A program made the translations under genes and the position numbers. DNA of 64,000 nucleotides from Zygaena filipendulae (lineage: Eukaryota > Arthropoda > Insecta > Lepidoptera > Zygaenidae): the NCBI GenBank assembly GCA_907165275.2, contig OU015657.1, positions 10,935,001 to 10,999,000 of the forward strand, read 5' to 3'. Below, piece after piece: positions 43,276-53,506 of this stretch (position 1 is its first letter; each line of letters opens with the position of its first letter). Below the pieces are notes generated by a model. It was not told the DNA's origin and searched no databases. It saw only the letters and a program-made list of their open reading frames with translations.

Positions 43276-43322
43276 TTCTTAGCGGGGAGGCATGGTAACA
43301 GTTCGTTCTGGGTCGTTCTCTA
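43276..43322 (-). mobile_element. SINE head fragment
   Basis: CTTAGCGGGGAGGCATGGTAAC resembles the complement of the tRNA-like head at 14310-14335. Only the 5' part is present. Confidence 0.45.
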
Positions 43323-44034
43323 ACGGAACCAACAGATATGACAATATTTTAATTTAAAATTTGCGCTACCATGCTTTAAAACAACGTACAAACGGAGCAG
43401 CGACTAAAGAGAAAAGACATAGGTTATAAATACCTATACTACTGAACTTGAATTTGGTTGTTAGCACGTTTAATCAACGTCAGTATTTAATTTATGTGTT
43501 ATAAACTGTTATAAATTGTTCTCTAAACATTAATTATTTTCCGTTTACGTAGTTATTTTTCGCCCAAAAAAAATGTGTTATCTCAACACGTCATAATTAT
43601 GCATGAAACCACGCCGCTCTGCATTTCGTACACACGCAAATATTTTCGTCGAAAGTTGTTTTTTTAAACGCATTCTGATAATGTATGTTGGTACGAAATT
43701 AATCATAACACAATTTATAGGATGATTTTAATTAATTAGTTCAATTAATCACGGTGGGTACATGTTTACCTACACAAGAAATAATAAAGTTTCGTACGAT
43801 GTAGAAACTTATATAACTAAGCAAAATATTCTTGCTTGCAATGAGTCTGCTTACTGCTTAGCTTCCTGAAGGCCTATTTTCGTTCGTTTAATCTTAGTTT
43901 GAAGTTAGAATTTACTTAGCTTTTAATGTGTTGTTTTTTTTTTACTTTTTATTTTTATCTACTTACTCTATTTTTACTTTTTAAATTATTTTTGAAACTA
44001 AGAAATGCAGATTGTGGTCTGCGGACTGTCTTAT
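43323..44034. other. Unassigned AT-rich stretch
   Basis: No gene or recognised repeat terminus. Confidence 0.4.
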
Positions 44035-44215
44035 TGGTAGTGTAAAGCCATCTCCCTTCTACGGTCGCCACTGAAAATCAGCGTCGTGGAACTTAGTGCC
44101 ACGGCATAATGCTGAGTGGTAGCCATTTTTGGTACCAAGTATTCTAGTTTAAGACTCACGCTTGTACTTATTTTATCTTTATGGTATCAAATAAACTTTA
44201 TTCTATTCTATTCTA
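44035..44215 (+). mobile_element. LINE-type 3' tail with TTCTA repeat
   Basis: CTGAGTGGTAGCCATTTTTGG, AGTTTAAGACTCACGCTTGT, GGTATCAAATAAACTTTATT and then TCTATTCTATTCT. Longer sister of 11045-11158. Confidence 0.75.
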
Positions 44216-44529
44216 AATTTATTAGCTAGGGAGCTGGTGGCAATTTAGGTATATGATTTCATCGTCGTTGATACTAAGACGTAATGTAGTCTGGACTTAT
44301 ATTAACTAGAAAAAATTGGTAGCGAGCTCTGGTAGCTCTGTTTTTTGTTTTATAAATAATTTTGAAAGTGTCATAAATTATACTATCGTTTTTGTCATCA
44401 ATAATAATATCCTATTAAATACGTTTCATAGATAGTGAAATTAAAGCTGGCAGAAGTCAGGATGATGGGAGTTTTTCTTAATTGAGCATCTCAGCTTATT
44501 TTTATTACAGTTATTTTTATAAAATTTGA

Positions 44530-44919
44530 ACTCAAAGCGATTCCTATAGTTATGCGGGGCGGCATGAATACTTCAAAATTAGTTCTCTGAAAAGTCGAAG
44601 ACGCTTGCTCGATCTCACTTTTCTGTACAAACTCGCCAATGGGATATTTCATATTAGACGCTCCCGCACTTTTGTCATTGCTAAATTTTACTTTACCAAG
44701 AAATTTGCCTCGCCTTGTAAATTTTCAATTCTCTTGGACTCCGTTGTAAGTCCAACCTCGGGCAAAATGCACCCATCAACAGAATGGTTCTTGAATTCGG
44801 AAGCGTTTCAAAACATCCAAATACTGACCTGTTCTCAAGTAACATTTGTATTTTTAAAAAGGCTTTTATTGTACCACTTTTGTAAGTTCCAATTTTTCCG
44901 CGATATTCGAGTTAAGTAG
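44530..44919 (+). pseudogene. LINE ORF2 C-terminal relic
   Basis: An uninterrupted frame of about 130 codons between TGA at 44527 and the TAG ending at 44919. SYAGRHEYFKISSLKSRRR followed by LLDLTFLYKLANGI is the pattern found after the reverse-transcriptase domain in insect non-LTR retrotransposons (a short YFxxxSLxxRRxxxDLxFLYKLxNG motif). The catalytic RT domain is absent, so the copy is 5'-truncated. The later part (SPCKFSILLDSVV, then TEWFLNSEAFQNI) fits such C termini. The unbroken frame suggests a fairly recent copy. Confidence 0.7.
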
Positions 44920-44933
44920 TCCTATTTTAGTTT

Positions 44934-45060
44934 GGCACCGACTTCAAAAACTAAGTAAATATACCCATAGGTAGGTTTACCCAAATAAAAGGGGTTGGAT
45001 TTATAAAAATTATTTTGTGATTTGCAGTGGGCTCATTTTTAAAGTCGGTTCTTTTTTTTT
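44934..45060 (+). repeat. ACCGACTTC repeat fragment
   Basis: TTTGGCACCGACTTCAAAAAC and, about 100 bases on, AAAGTCGGTTC in reverse: small inverted pieces of the 30455 family. Confidence 0.5.
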
Positions 45061-45284
45061 TTTAAATATGAAGTAAGCATTTTTGTTTTGGTTTTTAATT
45101 TTTTTTTACTTAATCTTATTTGCATGTTGTCTTCGTGTATAACTGTGATGTCACTCAGCTTTCCCTTGTGATATTTATGCTCTTGTAGTAGTGCACATTA
45201 GGTATGTTGACGATCAATAAATAAATATAATTATGTCGTTTCCAACTACGGTCTCCTCCAAGAGCTCCGAGAAAGATTTTGCAA

Positions 45285-45430
45285 ACTATAGCACCATGGT
45301 TTGCAATATCAAACTGCACAACGCTGCTAATACAATATACACTTACACATTTATTTTACTTAAAACTGGTTAAATGCATTATATCTATACGAGAGTCCAT
45401 AAGAAGAGAAAATAGAGCACTTTGTATTTA
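45285..45430 (+). repeat. Interspersed repeat shared with 42085
   Basis: CTATAGCACCATGGTTTGCAA and ACTTAAAACTGGTTAAATGC then CCATAAGAAGAGAAAAT. Confidence 0.55.
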
Positions 45431-46332
45431 GTTTTAGGTTCACAGTGCAAGATGCCGTCATTGTTTATTAAATTCCGATATTGCAAGCAACCGTTCAGCA
45501 AATTTCATTTTTATAACAAAATCGAACTACTATTTGGCGAACGTGAATGCAATAAGGTGAGTTGAAATAACAATGTTATTTGTATCAACATCCATCTGTA
45601 GATTCAGCGATTCGCACCTTATGAACACAGAACTGAGGGCCAGCTGCTAATGTTTAATTGCCCGAATTGCTATAACATTGTTTGTTTCTCTGTAAATTTA
45701 TGGCTAGTTTCACGTTATGGTGGAACGTTATGGTTAGATTTACTTAATACAAATATCAAATTTTTTTTTTTCTAAAACCACGGCTGCTTTTAATTTATCA
45801 CACGCTTAACTAACAATAAAATCTTAGACGTCCATTTTAACCTAATTGTGGTATCGAAATGAAATTTCGTATGTAACTATATATTGTAGTGCGGATGACC
45901 AAATAAATGTTCTTATATGACATGAAGTTAATCTGATAATGAAGCCGGAAGATGATGATATTAGGTAATTCTAGAAATAAATAACGCAACCCCATCTAGT
46001 TGGGGCGCGTTTGAGGCATACCTCGTATTCTAGGACCATAGTCCTAGATGATTACTTTTAGTTAAATTTATCCATAGGTACTCTAAAAGCGTGATTTAAT
46101 TTTTTTTTACTATTTGAACTTATTACTGCTAATTATTCCGATCGACGTTTTCCTATCTAAAATTCATAAAAATCCCATACTTATAAAAAACTGTATTTAA
46201 ATTGTTTTTCGTAATTTTCTGATTTATTTCATTTTCTGATTCTCGGGCAAGATTTTAACAAATTTTTCTTTCCCTACAAGCCACATTTGAATTCTTAAGA
46301 ATATTAAAAAAAGTTGCGAAATGGTTCTAACT
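45431..46332. other. Unassigned stretch
   Basis: No recognised repeat terminus, and no open frame with coding character. Confidence 0.4.
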
Positions 46333-46410
46333 GGGGCCTTATTCTCTATGACCAACAACATTTCTCGCCCATAACGCGCAGCCCAAAAACACAATTCCAA
46401 AATTTATCTA
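46333..46410. mobile_element. Left-end fragment of the GGGCCC MITE
   Basis: GGGGCCTTATTCTCTATGACC then CGCCCATAACGCGCAGCCC matches 41832-41890. Confidence 0.65.
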
Positions 46411-46984
46411 TTCCAGGGGTTGCATTTTAAAGATAAGTTCTTATTGTGATTAATGAATATGAAATTGTGAAATTAATGATGAAACACTAAATTTCATTCC
46501 ATAAATGTTAACCTTTTTGTAACCGATTAAGCTCGTGTGAGCTTCCCGAAAATTTGGATGCTAAAATTTGTAGAAGTGAGCCCTAATTAATCTTCATTCA
46601 CGTAAACAAAAGTCGCACTGATTAAGCGAAATGTGACGTAACCTCATAGCAATTAGTCTTGAATGAATGCCTAATGGTGTTAATGCTGCTTACAGACAGA
46701 ATGGAATGACCATCAATTATAATCGGACCCCCTGTCATTGCTATCATAATGATGACACTTCAAAACACTTCAACAGCAAATACAAAAAAAAAAACAGAAT
46801 AAAATAAATATTTAAGGGGGTTCCCATATAACAAACGTGATTTTTTTTTGCTCGTTTTTGCTCAATATAATTATGATAACGGCAACAGGTACCTAGACGC
46901 TTGAAATATTTACAAAACATATAGTTGTATATTAACTTTAAAAATAAATAATTAAGTAAGTAAATCAAAATTTTATAATTTTTC
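46411..46984. other. Unassigned AT-rich stretch
   Basis: No gene. The minus-strand frame at 46744-47199 is produced by the next Helitron-like element and AT-rich sequence. Confidence 0.4.
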
Positions 46985-47180
46985 ACAAATATTCCGTAGT
47001 GACGTAGGTGTGCAAGAAGGAAGCATAGGATTATTGAAAATTCAACCCCCAAGCTCAGACGAAATAAAAACTCTATTTCGTCTGAGCCCCCAAGGGGGTG
47101 AAAAGGGGTTGCACAGTTTGTATGGAACAATTCCGCGGGAACTCTGAAATTATCGCGGGTGAAACCGCGCGGGACAGCTA
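46985..47180 (+). mobile_element. HEL-c element with a 33-bp insertion
   Basis: AAAATTCAACCCCC ... GGGGTGAAAAGGGGTTGCAC, GTTTGTATGGAACAATTCCG and end CGCGCGGGACAGCTAA. Interrupted by 47054-47086. Confidence 0.82.
47054..47086. mobile_element. Minimal H8 insertion, two end repeats only
   Basis: 33 bp: CTCAGACGAAATAAAAAC joined to its near complement ending TATTTCGTCTGAG. Flanked by exact 8-bp duplications CCCCCAAG at 47046-47053 and 47087-47094. Same tips and duplication length as the H8 elements at 15564 and 49456, with the whole interior deleted. Confidence 0.85.
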
Positions 47181-47862
47181 ATGTATATACATATAACACT
47201 TTTTTTTTAGTTTGGTGTGCAATAAAGAGTTATCTATCTATCTATAAATGTAGATCTAGCAATAAAATTTGCTGCGAGATTTTTCTTCAGTCCTTATATA
47301 CCTACCCACATAATTTTTCCTCCTATGTTACTAAGAGGAATTTCTCTCTACATAAACCCCAGTTGGTTATTTTAAATTCCATGTGCAAATAAACTAAACG
47401 ATGTTTTTATTGCTGGGCCGTGCTCACACATGCCTACCTGTTAATACCGACAGTAACATTAAAGAAATGTGGCAAATAACACCCAGTGTTGAGTCCAAAA
47501 AGAAGAGAAAAAAAAACATTAACGAAAACCAAAATTTGACACAATCACAAACTACTTAGAGATGTATTTAATTCTATAAGTATTGTAATATAGCTACCTA
47601 TACACCTACATTTGCTGTGATAAATAAAATCTACGCACGCTCTATTCGAGTCGATATTTTTCGCGTTGTGACTTTACCCAATTTCATACGGTTAGATAAA
47701 ATTATTTGTAAGATTAATGCACTTTAATGTGGTTTATTCATCAAGGACTTGCAGACGCCCGATTTTTTTTAATATCTTCAACATCGCACGTAATAGCTTT
47801 GCCCGGTCATCATAATGTTTATGATAAACATTCGAATTTTGGATATCTTTTATATCTGTTAA
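47181..47862. other. Unassigned stretch
   Basis: AGTTTGGTGTGCAATAAAGAG with TATCTATCTATC (47207-47246) looks like a short LINE 3' tail. Nothing else is recognised. Confidence 0.4.
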
Positions 47863-48110
47863 CTAGCTGTCCCGCGCGGTTTCGCCCGCGATAATTTCGA
47901 AGTTCCCGCGGAATTGTTCCATACAAACTTTGCAACCCCTATGCATCCCCTTAGGGGTTGAATTTTTAAAAATCCTTTCTTATCGGCTGGGCACGTCATA
48001 CAAGGAATACACGCTCCAAGTTTCAGTTCACTACGATCAGCGGTTTAGGCTGAGCGTTGATCCATCAGTAATTCAGGACAAAGCATTTTATCTTTAGATA
48101 TAGATAAGTG
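47863..48110 (-). mobile_element. HEL-c element, full length
   Basis: CTAGCTGTCCCGCGCGGTTTC, GCAACCCCTATGCATCCCC, ACTACGATCAGCGGTTTAGG, and end AAAGCATTTTATCTTTAGAT. The best-preserved c copy. Confidence 0.88.
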
Positions 48111-48685
48111 TATTATAGGTTTGTTGTGTATTTATCTACCTATTTCACACGCTTGTTACACGTTTACGTAGAACCAATTAAAAGTACCTATGTACCAGCA
48201 AATTAAAATCTAAAAATATCTAAAAAAAAAGAACGCTGAATCGTGATCACATTTCTCTCCCCAAAAGCGTATCGGAATTGTCTCTATTCAATCCAATATG
48301 CTGTGAAAGTACTCGTCATTTGCAAACCAGGACGACGGCGTTTGAAGAAATACGACTCTGTTAAGGGGGTGATTTCTATACATAAATGCCTACCTATGTA
48401 CCTACTGCTATACAATTCAGACTAGTGAAATAAGGTTAAGAGGACCTTTGCCCAATAAGATCACTGAAGTTTTACGTGACTGTATACGATTCGTTGTAGT
48501 TGTTACATCAAGATATTTCTAGTGACACAGCTTCGAAAATAAACTACCTTTAAGTATTTCAATTAGATTATGTATTTAGGTACGACACTTGTCTGGTGTA
48601 ACTATTTTTAGAATTCCTCTTATCTAAAATATTTCGACCCAACCTAACCTAACAGCTTTTTATTTTTATTTAATAATTGCGTTTA
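48111..48685. other. Unassigned stretch
   Basis: The 60-codon frame at 48243 has no recognised domain. No gene is called. Confidence 0.4.
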
Positions 48686-48689
48686 CCAT

Positions 48690-48797
48690 GCTGTGCCCAC
48701 ATGTCTGTGGTAACAGTCTAGCTCTACAACTTTGTATTATAATTTTAATCAATATTCCGATTGTTACCTGTTTTGTGAGCCCAATAAATAAATAAAT
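48690..48797 (+). mobile_element. LINE-type 3' tail with AATA repeat
   Basis: ACCATGCTGTGCCCACATG through TTGTGAGCCCAATAAATAAA. A 5'-truncated tail. Confidence 0.5.
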
Positions 48798-49218
48798 TAG
48801 AAAAATTAGGATTTTTTATATAACATTTTCAGATATGCACAATTTTTCAAATAAAGTTGAATAAATAAAAATTTATAAAGTTGACTACAAAGAAATCAGT
48901 GCAAAATTTTAATTAAAGTGTATGACTCTATTGTGTCCATAAATTACGAACGTATTTGTAATGAAAACTTAGTAGTACACCGTCACACGCGGCCCGAGAC
49001 GCATAAAGACTTCGTGGATTGCTCTAATTAACATCATCAACCGCACACAGGCACACACTGGCACCACCTAACGATCTCATATTAAGAATATAAGGTCAGA
49101 AACACTCTTGGACATAATGCCGCCTATTCACGATGGCCATAATATTATCTACTTATCTGTGCCATTGTATTTGACCCAGCTGATATTGACCCCATCAATT
49201 GGCATAACTCCGGGGTAT
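48798..49218. other. Unassigned stretch
   Basis: A modestly GC-rich segment at 48970-49150 without a coding frame. Confidence 0.4.
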
Positions 49219-49350
49219 GAAAATCAAAATTCTATTTAGTCCGTTGGTTAGACAATAAAAAAATGTAGATATATTTCACTTTTGTAATCACTTTATACTT
49301 AGTTGTGACGTCGCGACCCACTCCTAAACTTTAATGCGTTTTATCCAAGT
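49219..49350. mobile_element. Chimeric M330 piece, two orientations fused
   Basis: 49219-49285 is the M330 right end in reverse (GAAAATCAAAATTCTATTTAG). From about 49303 the internal block is in forward order (GTGACGTCGCGACCC, TTTAATGCGTTTTATCC). The two pieces cannot come from a simple truncation. Confidence 0.7.
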
Positions 49351-49455
49351 AAGTGTTAGTCCGCAACCAGATTAAGTTGGAGGAATGGTGGGACGTAAAA
49401 ACGTAGTAATATTAACCAAAGCGGCCATACCTACCCAAGCCTCTAACCTCCAGCC

Positions 49456-49678
49456 CTCAGACCAAATAAAAATTAAAGACGGAACGCGTAGAACAAACAA
49501 GTGAAGCGAGGAAAAAGACACCACCCCGTGCACGTACACAGAAACACGCACACATTTACAAGAAAAAGATACCATACCTGGGAATCGTTGTGGCACTTTC
49601 CTAAGCACCTTATGCATACGCAACCGGCTTCACTTCGTTGTTCGAGACGTTCCGTCTTTAGTTTTTATTTGGTCTGAG
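49456..49678. mobile_element. H8 MITE with target duplication
   Basis: CTCAGACCAAATAAAAATTA to TTTTATTTGGTCTGAG, reversed relative to the 15564 copy. Flanks share CCTCCAGCC (49447-49455 and 49679-49687), i.e. an 8-bp duplication plus one ambiguous base. The 83-codon minus-strand frame over it is incidental. Confidence 0.9.
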
Positions 49679-49687
49679 CCTCCAGCC

Positions 49688-50540
49688 CTATTTATTGATG
49701 GTAATAAATGTTAGCCATCGTGAAATGGTGGCATTATAGGTACGGGAAAAATTTCAAGAATCTTGGTGCAAAACGCGGGTGGTCACATCGTAAAACGATT
49801 ATTTCCACTTGGAGTCCTATAGTTGTCTAGGCTGATTAACCAAGGGCTGTAGCTATGTACCTAAAAAAAGGTTCAAAAAGTTTTGGATTATTAATTGGAT
49901 TACGTAATAAGTACTTAAAATTTCGATAAAATCTGTTTATGCTAACTCCAATCGCTTAACTCCAAAGTATATAATGTGAGTAGAGCTTCTGTTTTTATTA
50001 CAAAAAATAGATAAATTCTAGTAATTGTTATTAATATAATTGTTATTATTTAATTAATTTTCAATAGAGCCGATTCAGTTTAAATAAGAACTATCATAGC
50101 TTTGTATATGTATAAGGAGAAGAATTCGAACTTATAACTCATTTCAGGAAAGCGCATCAGTGATCGGAGGTTTATCGCACGGCGCACCACATTTGACGTT
50201 ATTAGGTTATTATCACATTTCGCAGAAATATTACGAGCTATTACAAACGCGTATTGGTTTATCTCGACTGATGTGGAATCTCATTACCCAAAACGATATT
50301 TACCTATCGCAAAGTGAACTTCTGAAATAACATACCGGAAAAATAGGTACGTACAGAAAATAATAACGTTTTTAGTAATATCGTAATGTAAAAATATTTA
50401 CTTTTTCAAATCATCATCAATACAATCAAAAATAACATAGGATGATTGCCAATCTGCTTATACTGCAGTGAGTATAATTAAAGAAAAAGCGGTGTAGGTA
50501 AGTATTCTTGCGACGGAGGTTGAGTCTAAGCCAAAGAGAA
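49688..50540. other. Unassigned stretch
   Basis: A patch of average composition at 50140-50290 surrounded by AT-rich sequence. No gene or terminus. Confidence 0.4.
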
Positions 50541-50580
50541 TCCTACTAATATTAAATGTGAAAGTGTGGATGTTTGGATG
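50541..50580 (+). mobile_element. HEL 5' end, broken
   Basis: TCCTACTAATATTAAATGTG then AAAGTGTGGATGTTTGG: a Helitron start cut off by M330 internal sequence. Confidence 0.7.
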
Positions 50581-50690
50581 ATTTTGCGTGACGTCACAAC
50601 CTGGTTCAGTTTGTACGGGGCTTTTACCGATTAATGACGTCACGAGTCCCCCACCCTAAACTTTAATGCTATTTATCCATGTTTACACTA
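50581..50690 (+). mobile_element. M330 MITE, internal piece
   Basis: TTTTGCGTGACGTCACAACC through TAATGACGTCACGAGTCCC to ATTTATCCATG. Both TGACGTCA sites are intact though both termini are missing. Confidence 0.8.
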
Positions 50691-51174
50691 TCCACACTTC
50701 ACGATTTCAATTTTCAATTATTTGGTTCTTTTTTAAGGACCTTTTTACGTCGCTAAACTTGGTAGGTAAATCAATGTTTGCCAGCGTCTGCTATCATTTC
50801 ATATTTTTTGTATGTACTAGCTGGTTAGAAATCCATTTAAATAGATTACATAAACAACCCAAAAGCGGATTATCTATTCATTGTCACTCTTTTGTGATTT
50901 TCGTTCGTGATATTGTCTTTGGTTGTTTGTTTAGCATTGTACTTAATATTTTATTTATTCATTTTACGAAAGCTCAATAAAAATATACCGTTCATATTTT
51001 CATGACTTAATTTACAATGATGTCAACAAAATAAGGAATTGATTAAAGGCAGCTTGAGGGATAAAAACCGGATTTACTATTTTATCACAGAGAAACATAT
51101 TATTATCATAAAAGAAAAACTGCTATATATATAATACATTTCTGCAAATATTAAAGGCTTAAGTTGCTGACTCA
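50691..51174. other. Unassigned stretch
   Basis: The 104-codon frame at 50666 is rich in Phe, Ile and Leu and starts inside the M330 piece. It is not called a gene. Confidence 0.4.
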
Positions 51175-51417
51175 GTTCAGAAGGGCTATTAAGTAACTTT
51201 TGTTTCTATCATTTTTCGGTTGCAATCAAAAACATGGCGGTTTTGTGATTACAATAAGCACGTTTACATATTTACAATATCTAGCAATCAACTATAAAAT
51301 AAACATACTTCAAAAGTTGAAGCTGCCTAAACATGATTTATTAATCACAAAATCTCTATTTTTCTGATTGAAACTGAAATATGATAGCAACAAAGTTATA
51401 TAATTGCCCTGCTGAAT
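51175..51417 (-). mobile_element. AGGGCAATTATG MITE, copy 2
   Basis: Begins TTCAGAAGGGCTATTAAGTA and ends ATAATTGCCCTGCTGAA, inverted to each other over about 30 bases. The body is the complement of 33155-33357. Confidence 0.8.
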
Positions 51418-51419
51418 AC

Positions 51420-51617
51420 CTATAGGGATTTGGATACGTATAACAGTTTGCTTCAAACCAAAGCTCGGTGACTTGTACATTTTTTTAGAAAAAAAAAAGA
51501 ATTTTTCAAATCGGTCCAACCGTCTTCGAGTAATCGATGAACATACATAAAAAAAAGAAAAAACATACATACAGTATCTATGCATAACCTCCTCCTTTTT
51601 TGAAGTCGGTTAAAAAA
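51420..51617 (-). repeat. ACCGACTTC interspersed repeat
   Basis: Ends AACCTCCTCCTTTTTTGAAG then TCGGTTAAAAAAGG, with CGGTCCAACCGTCTTCGAG inside. Reverse of 30455-30660. Confidence 0.72.
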
Positions 51618-51728
51618 GGCCAACAGCAATGGTTGAAAGAATAAAATTACTTATACTTATCTTTTTTTTTCTTATAATATTAAAGCTGTCTTGTAAGAAA
51701 GAATCACTGAGATAAGTAAGTCACTATG

Positions 51729-51915
51729 ACGGCCGCACTCAGAGTCCTTTTAATGATTACTTAATTTTAAGTAAAGATTTTAAAAACAAAACTACCGCAC
51801 TCAGAGACTTTCATTAAATTAATGTTAATTGGCATTTAACTAAATTTAATTAACTAGGTAGATGCCAATATGATGCCAATTAACATTATTTTAATGAACG
51901 TCTCTGAGTTGCTCG
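51729..51915. mobile_element. PAL foldback MITE, right arm truncated
   Basis: ACGGCCGCACTCAGAGTCC through TGTTAATTGGCATTTAAC, a loop, then GATGCCAATTAACATTATTT and CGTCTCTGAGTTGC. The outer part of the right arm is missing. Confidence 0.82.
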
Positions 51916-52750
51916 TCAGCTTGTTACCTACTAGGAAAGTTGTTGCGTAGTTTCTCTTTGATTACTAGAAAGAAGGGCGGTCTTTTGGATGGGTGCTGTA
52001 ACATTGTAATCAAAGATTGTAATTTTATTGACGTTAAAAAGTTACACTTACGACAAGCTTTAAATAAATTAGGGCCAATAAGTATATACCTAGAGATCGA
52101 TTAAACGAATATACTATCGTCTAAAATGGAAGATACACCTACTTATAGATAAGTATATGAACAAATACATTTGAGAACTTCTACCTTTAAAATCAGTTAA
52201 AAAAGGGAAAATATAGATAATTCTAGGATGGATAACATTATGTTTCAGCGTAAACTCTATATATTCAATCTGGTTAAACGTAAACGTAACGTAAAACGTA
52301 CCTACCTAAATACCTACGCCACAGATAATATAATACCCTACGCCCACGAAATATTCATAACATCTTTTAGTTTGCGCTTTTAATTATTCATGAACCTTCG
52401 AAAAATCCGCCCATCGCTAATAATCTACTACGCAAAGGAAGCTGTAATATTTTATTCATAGTATAAGGAAGCAATAAAAGTGTGATATTACAAAAAGTTC
52501 ACTGATGTCACCGCCTCAACAACATCTCTAGCAGAGGTGCTAAACTTGAAGTTTCTACACCGTAACTAATAATAACTCCGTAAACCAATCGCGATGTTAA
52601 GGCGTTTACTCACAGTAATTTATAAAATTAAAAACAACGGAGAACAATCGTCCAGCGTATTTCAACGATGTCCTTATTTAATCGTAGGTATGTTATAAAT
52701 GCGACAAACATAAAATTAGCATATAATAATCTGTCGCATTAATTTCCGAC
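51916..52750. other. Unassigned stretch
   Basis: No gene or recognised repeat. GTAAACGTAACGTAAAACGTA near 52280 is a short internal repetition. Confidence 0.4.
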
Positions 52751-52754
52751 TAAT

Positions 52755-52915
52755 TCTATTCACCTCGGCATCGCCCGCGTAATTTTTCGGGATCCTCTAG
52801 TGACTTCCGAAATAAATATTCTATGTGTTAATCCAAAAAACGATTTTGGTAAACATCCAAGTTTTAAATACCTGCAAACTTCCTTAATTTACATTTATAA
52901 TATTAGTAATATTTA
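52755..52915 (-). mobile_element. HEL-a element, decayed
   Basis: CATCGCCCGCGTAATTTTTCG, TAAATATTCTATGTGTTAATC and end ACATTTATAATATTAGTAATA, the reversed Helitron start. Confidence 0.55.
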
Positions 52916-53299
52916 TTACTCTGTTGATACGCCAAAATAAATTACGTAAACAATTTTAATAACTCGATAAACTTTCTATCATAAATGAAAAAAAAAAAAT
53001 ATTTTCGACCAATATTTAGGTATAGTTAAAAGTCTTACCTCAAGCAGAAGAGAAGATTAAAAAAAAATGTACAACGTCCATCACCAATAACTCGAAGTCA
53101 TTATTTTTTAACGATTTAATTTACACACTTCAAACGTCCACTTCGTTGCCAATTACAGTTTTCACTTTTCAACTTTAACGAAAATTAAAATTTCGAACAT
53201 ACGAAAAAAAAATTTGAACCTCTACCTTAAAAAAATATAGTATTTTCACGGCAAAATATGCTGAATGAAAAAGGAGTCTTTATATAATTATTTAAATAA
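52916..53299. other. AT-rich stretch upstream of a candidate first exon
   Basis: Low-complexity AT-rich sequence with TATATAA at 53281. If 53300-53506 is an exon this would be its promoter-proximal region. No clear initiator at the expected distance. Confidence 0.35.
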
Positions 53300-53506
53300 G
53301 AATCGAGTGTGCATGCTTAGACTGCGGTCCAGACGTCCAAAGTGACGCGCAGCGCTCTCGGAGTTGTGCTCGTCATCGCAAAGTCAGAGAGTAACTGCCT
53401 GCTGTCTGCCCGACGTAGCATTCGAGTTTCCATACAGAGCTTCGCAATTTTCACGATAATACGAAAAAAATAAAGAATATTGCAGCAGCTGTATAATGGT
53501 GTTATG
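53300..53506 (+). CDS. Candidate first exon with start codon at a splice donor
   Basis: A sharp GC-richer island (53320-53455, e.g. AGTGACGCGCAGCGCTCTCG) inside AT-rich sequence suggests a 5' UTR. It is followed by ATAATGG (start codon 53496-53498, A at position -3 and G at +4). After eleven coding bases, TATG at 53506 meets GTATGTG, a good donor. TATATAA at 53281-53287 could be its TATA box. The protein would begin Met-Val-Leu and continue in a distant exon, so the product cannot be named. The island could instead be an unrecognised repeat. Confidence 0.35.

Noticed and set aside
46744..47199. 151-codon minus-strand open frame, the longest in the window
   Set aside because: Its first third is a Helitron-like element read in frame and the rest is AT-rich Phe/Leu/Tyr low complexity.
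50666..50980. 104-codon plus-strand frame with hydrophobic stretches
   Set aside because: Begins inside an M330 fragment and has the residue bias of AT-rich DNA; hydrophobicity is not evidence of a membrane protein here.
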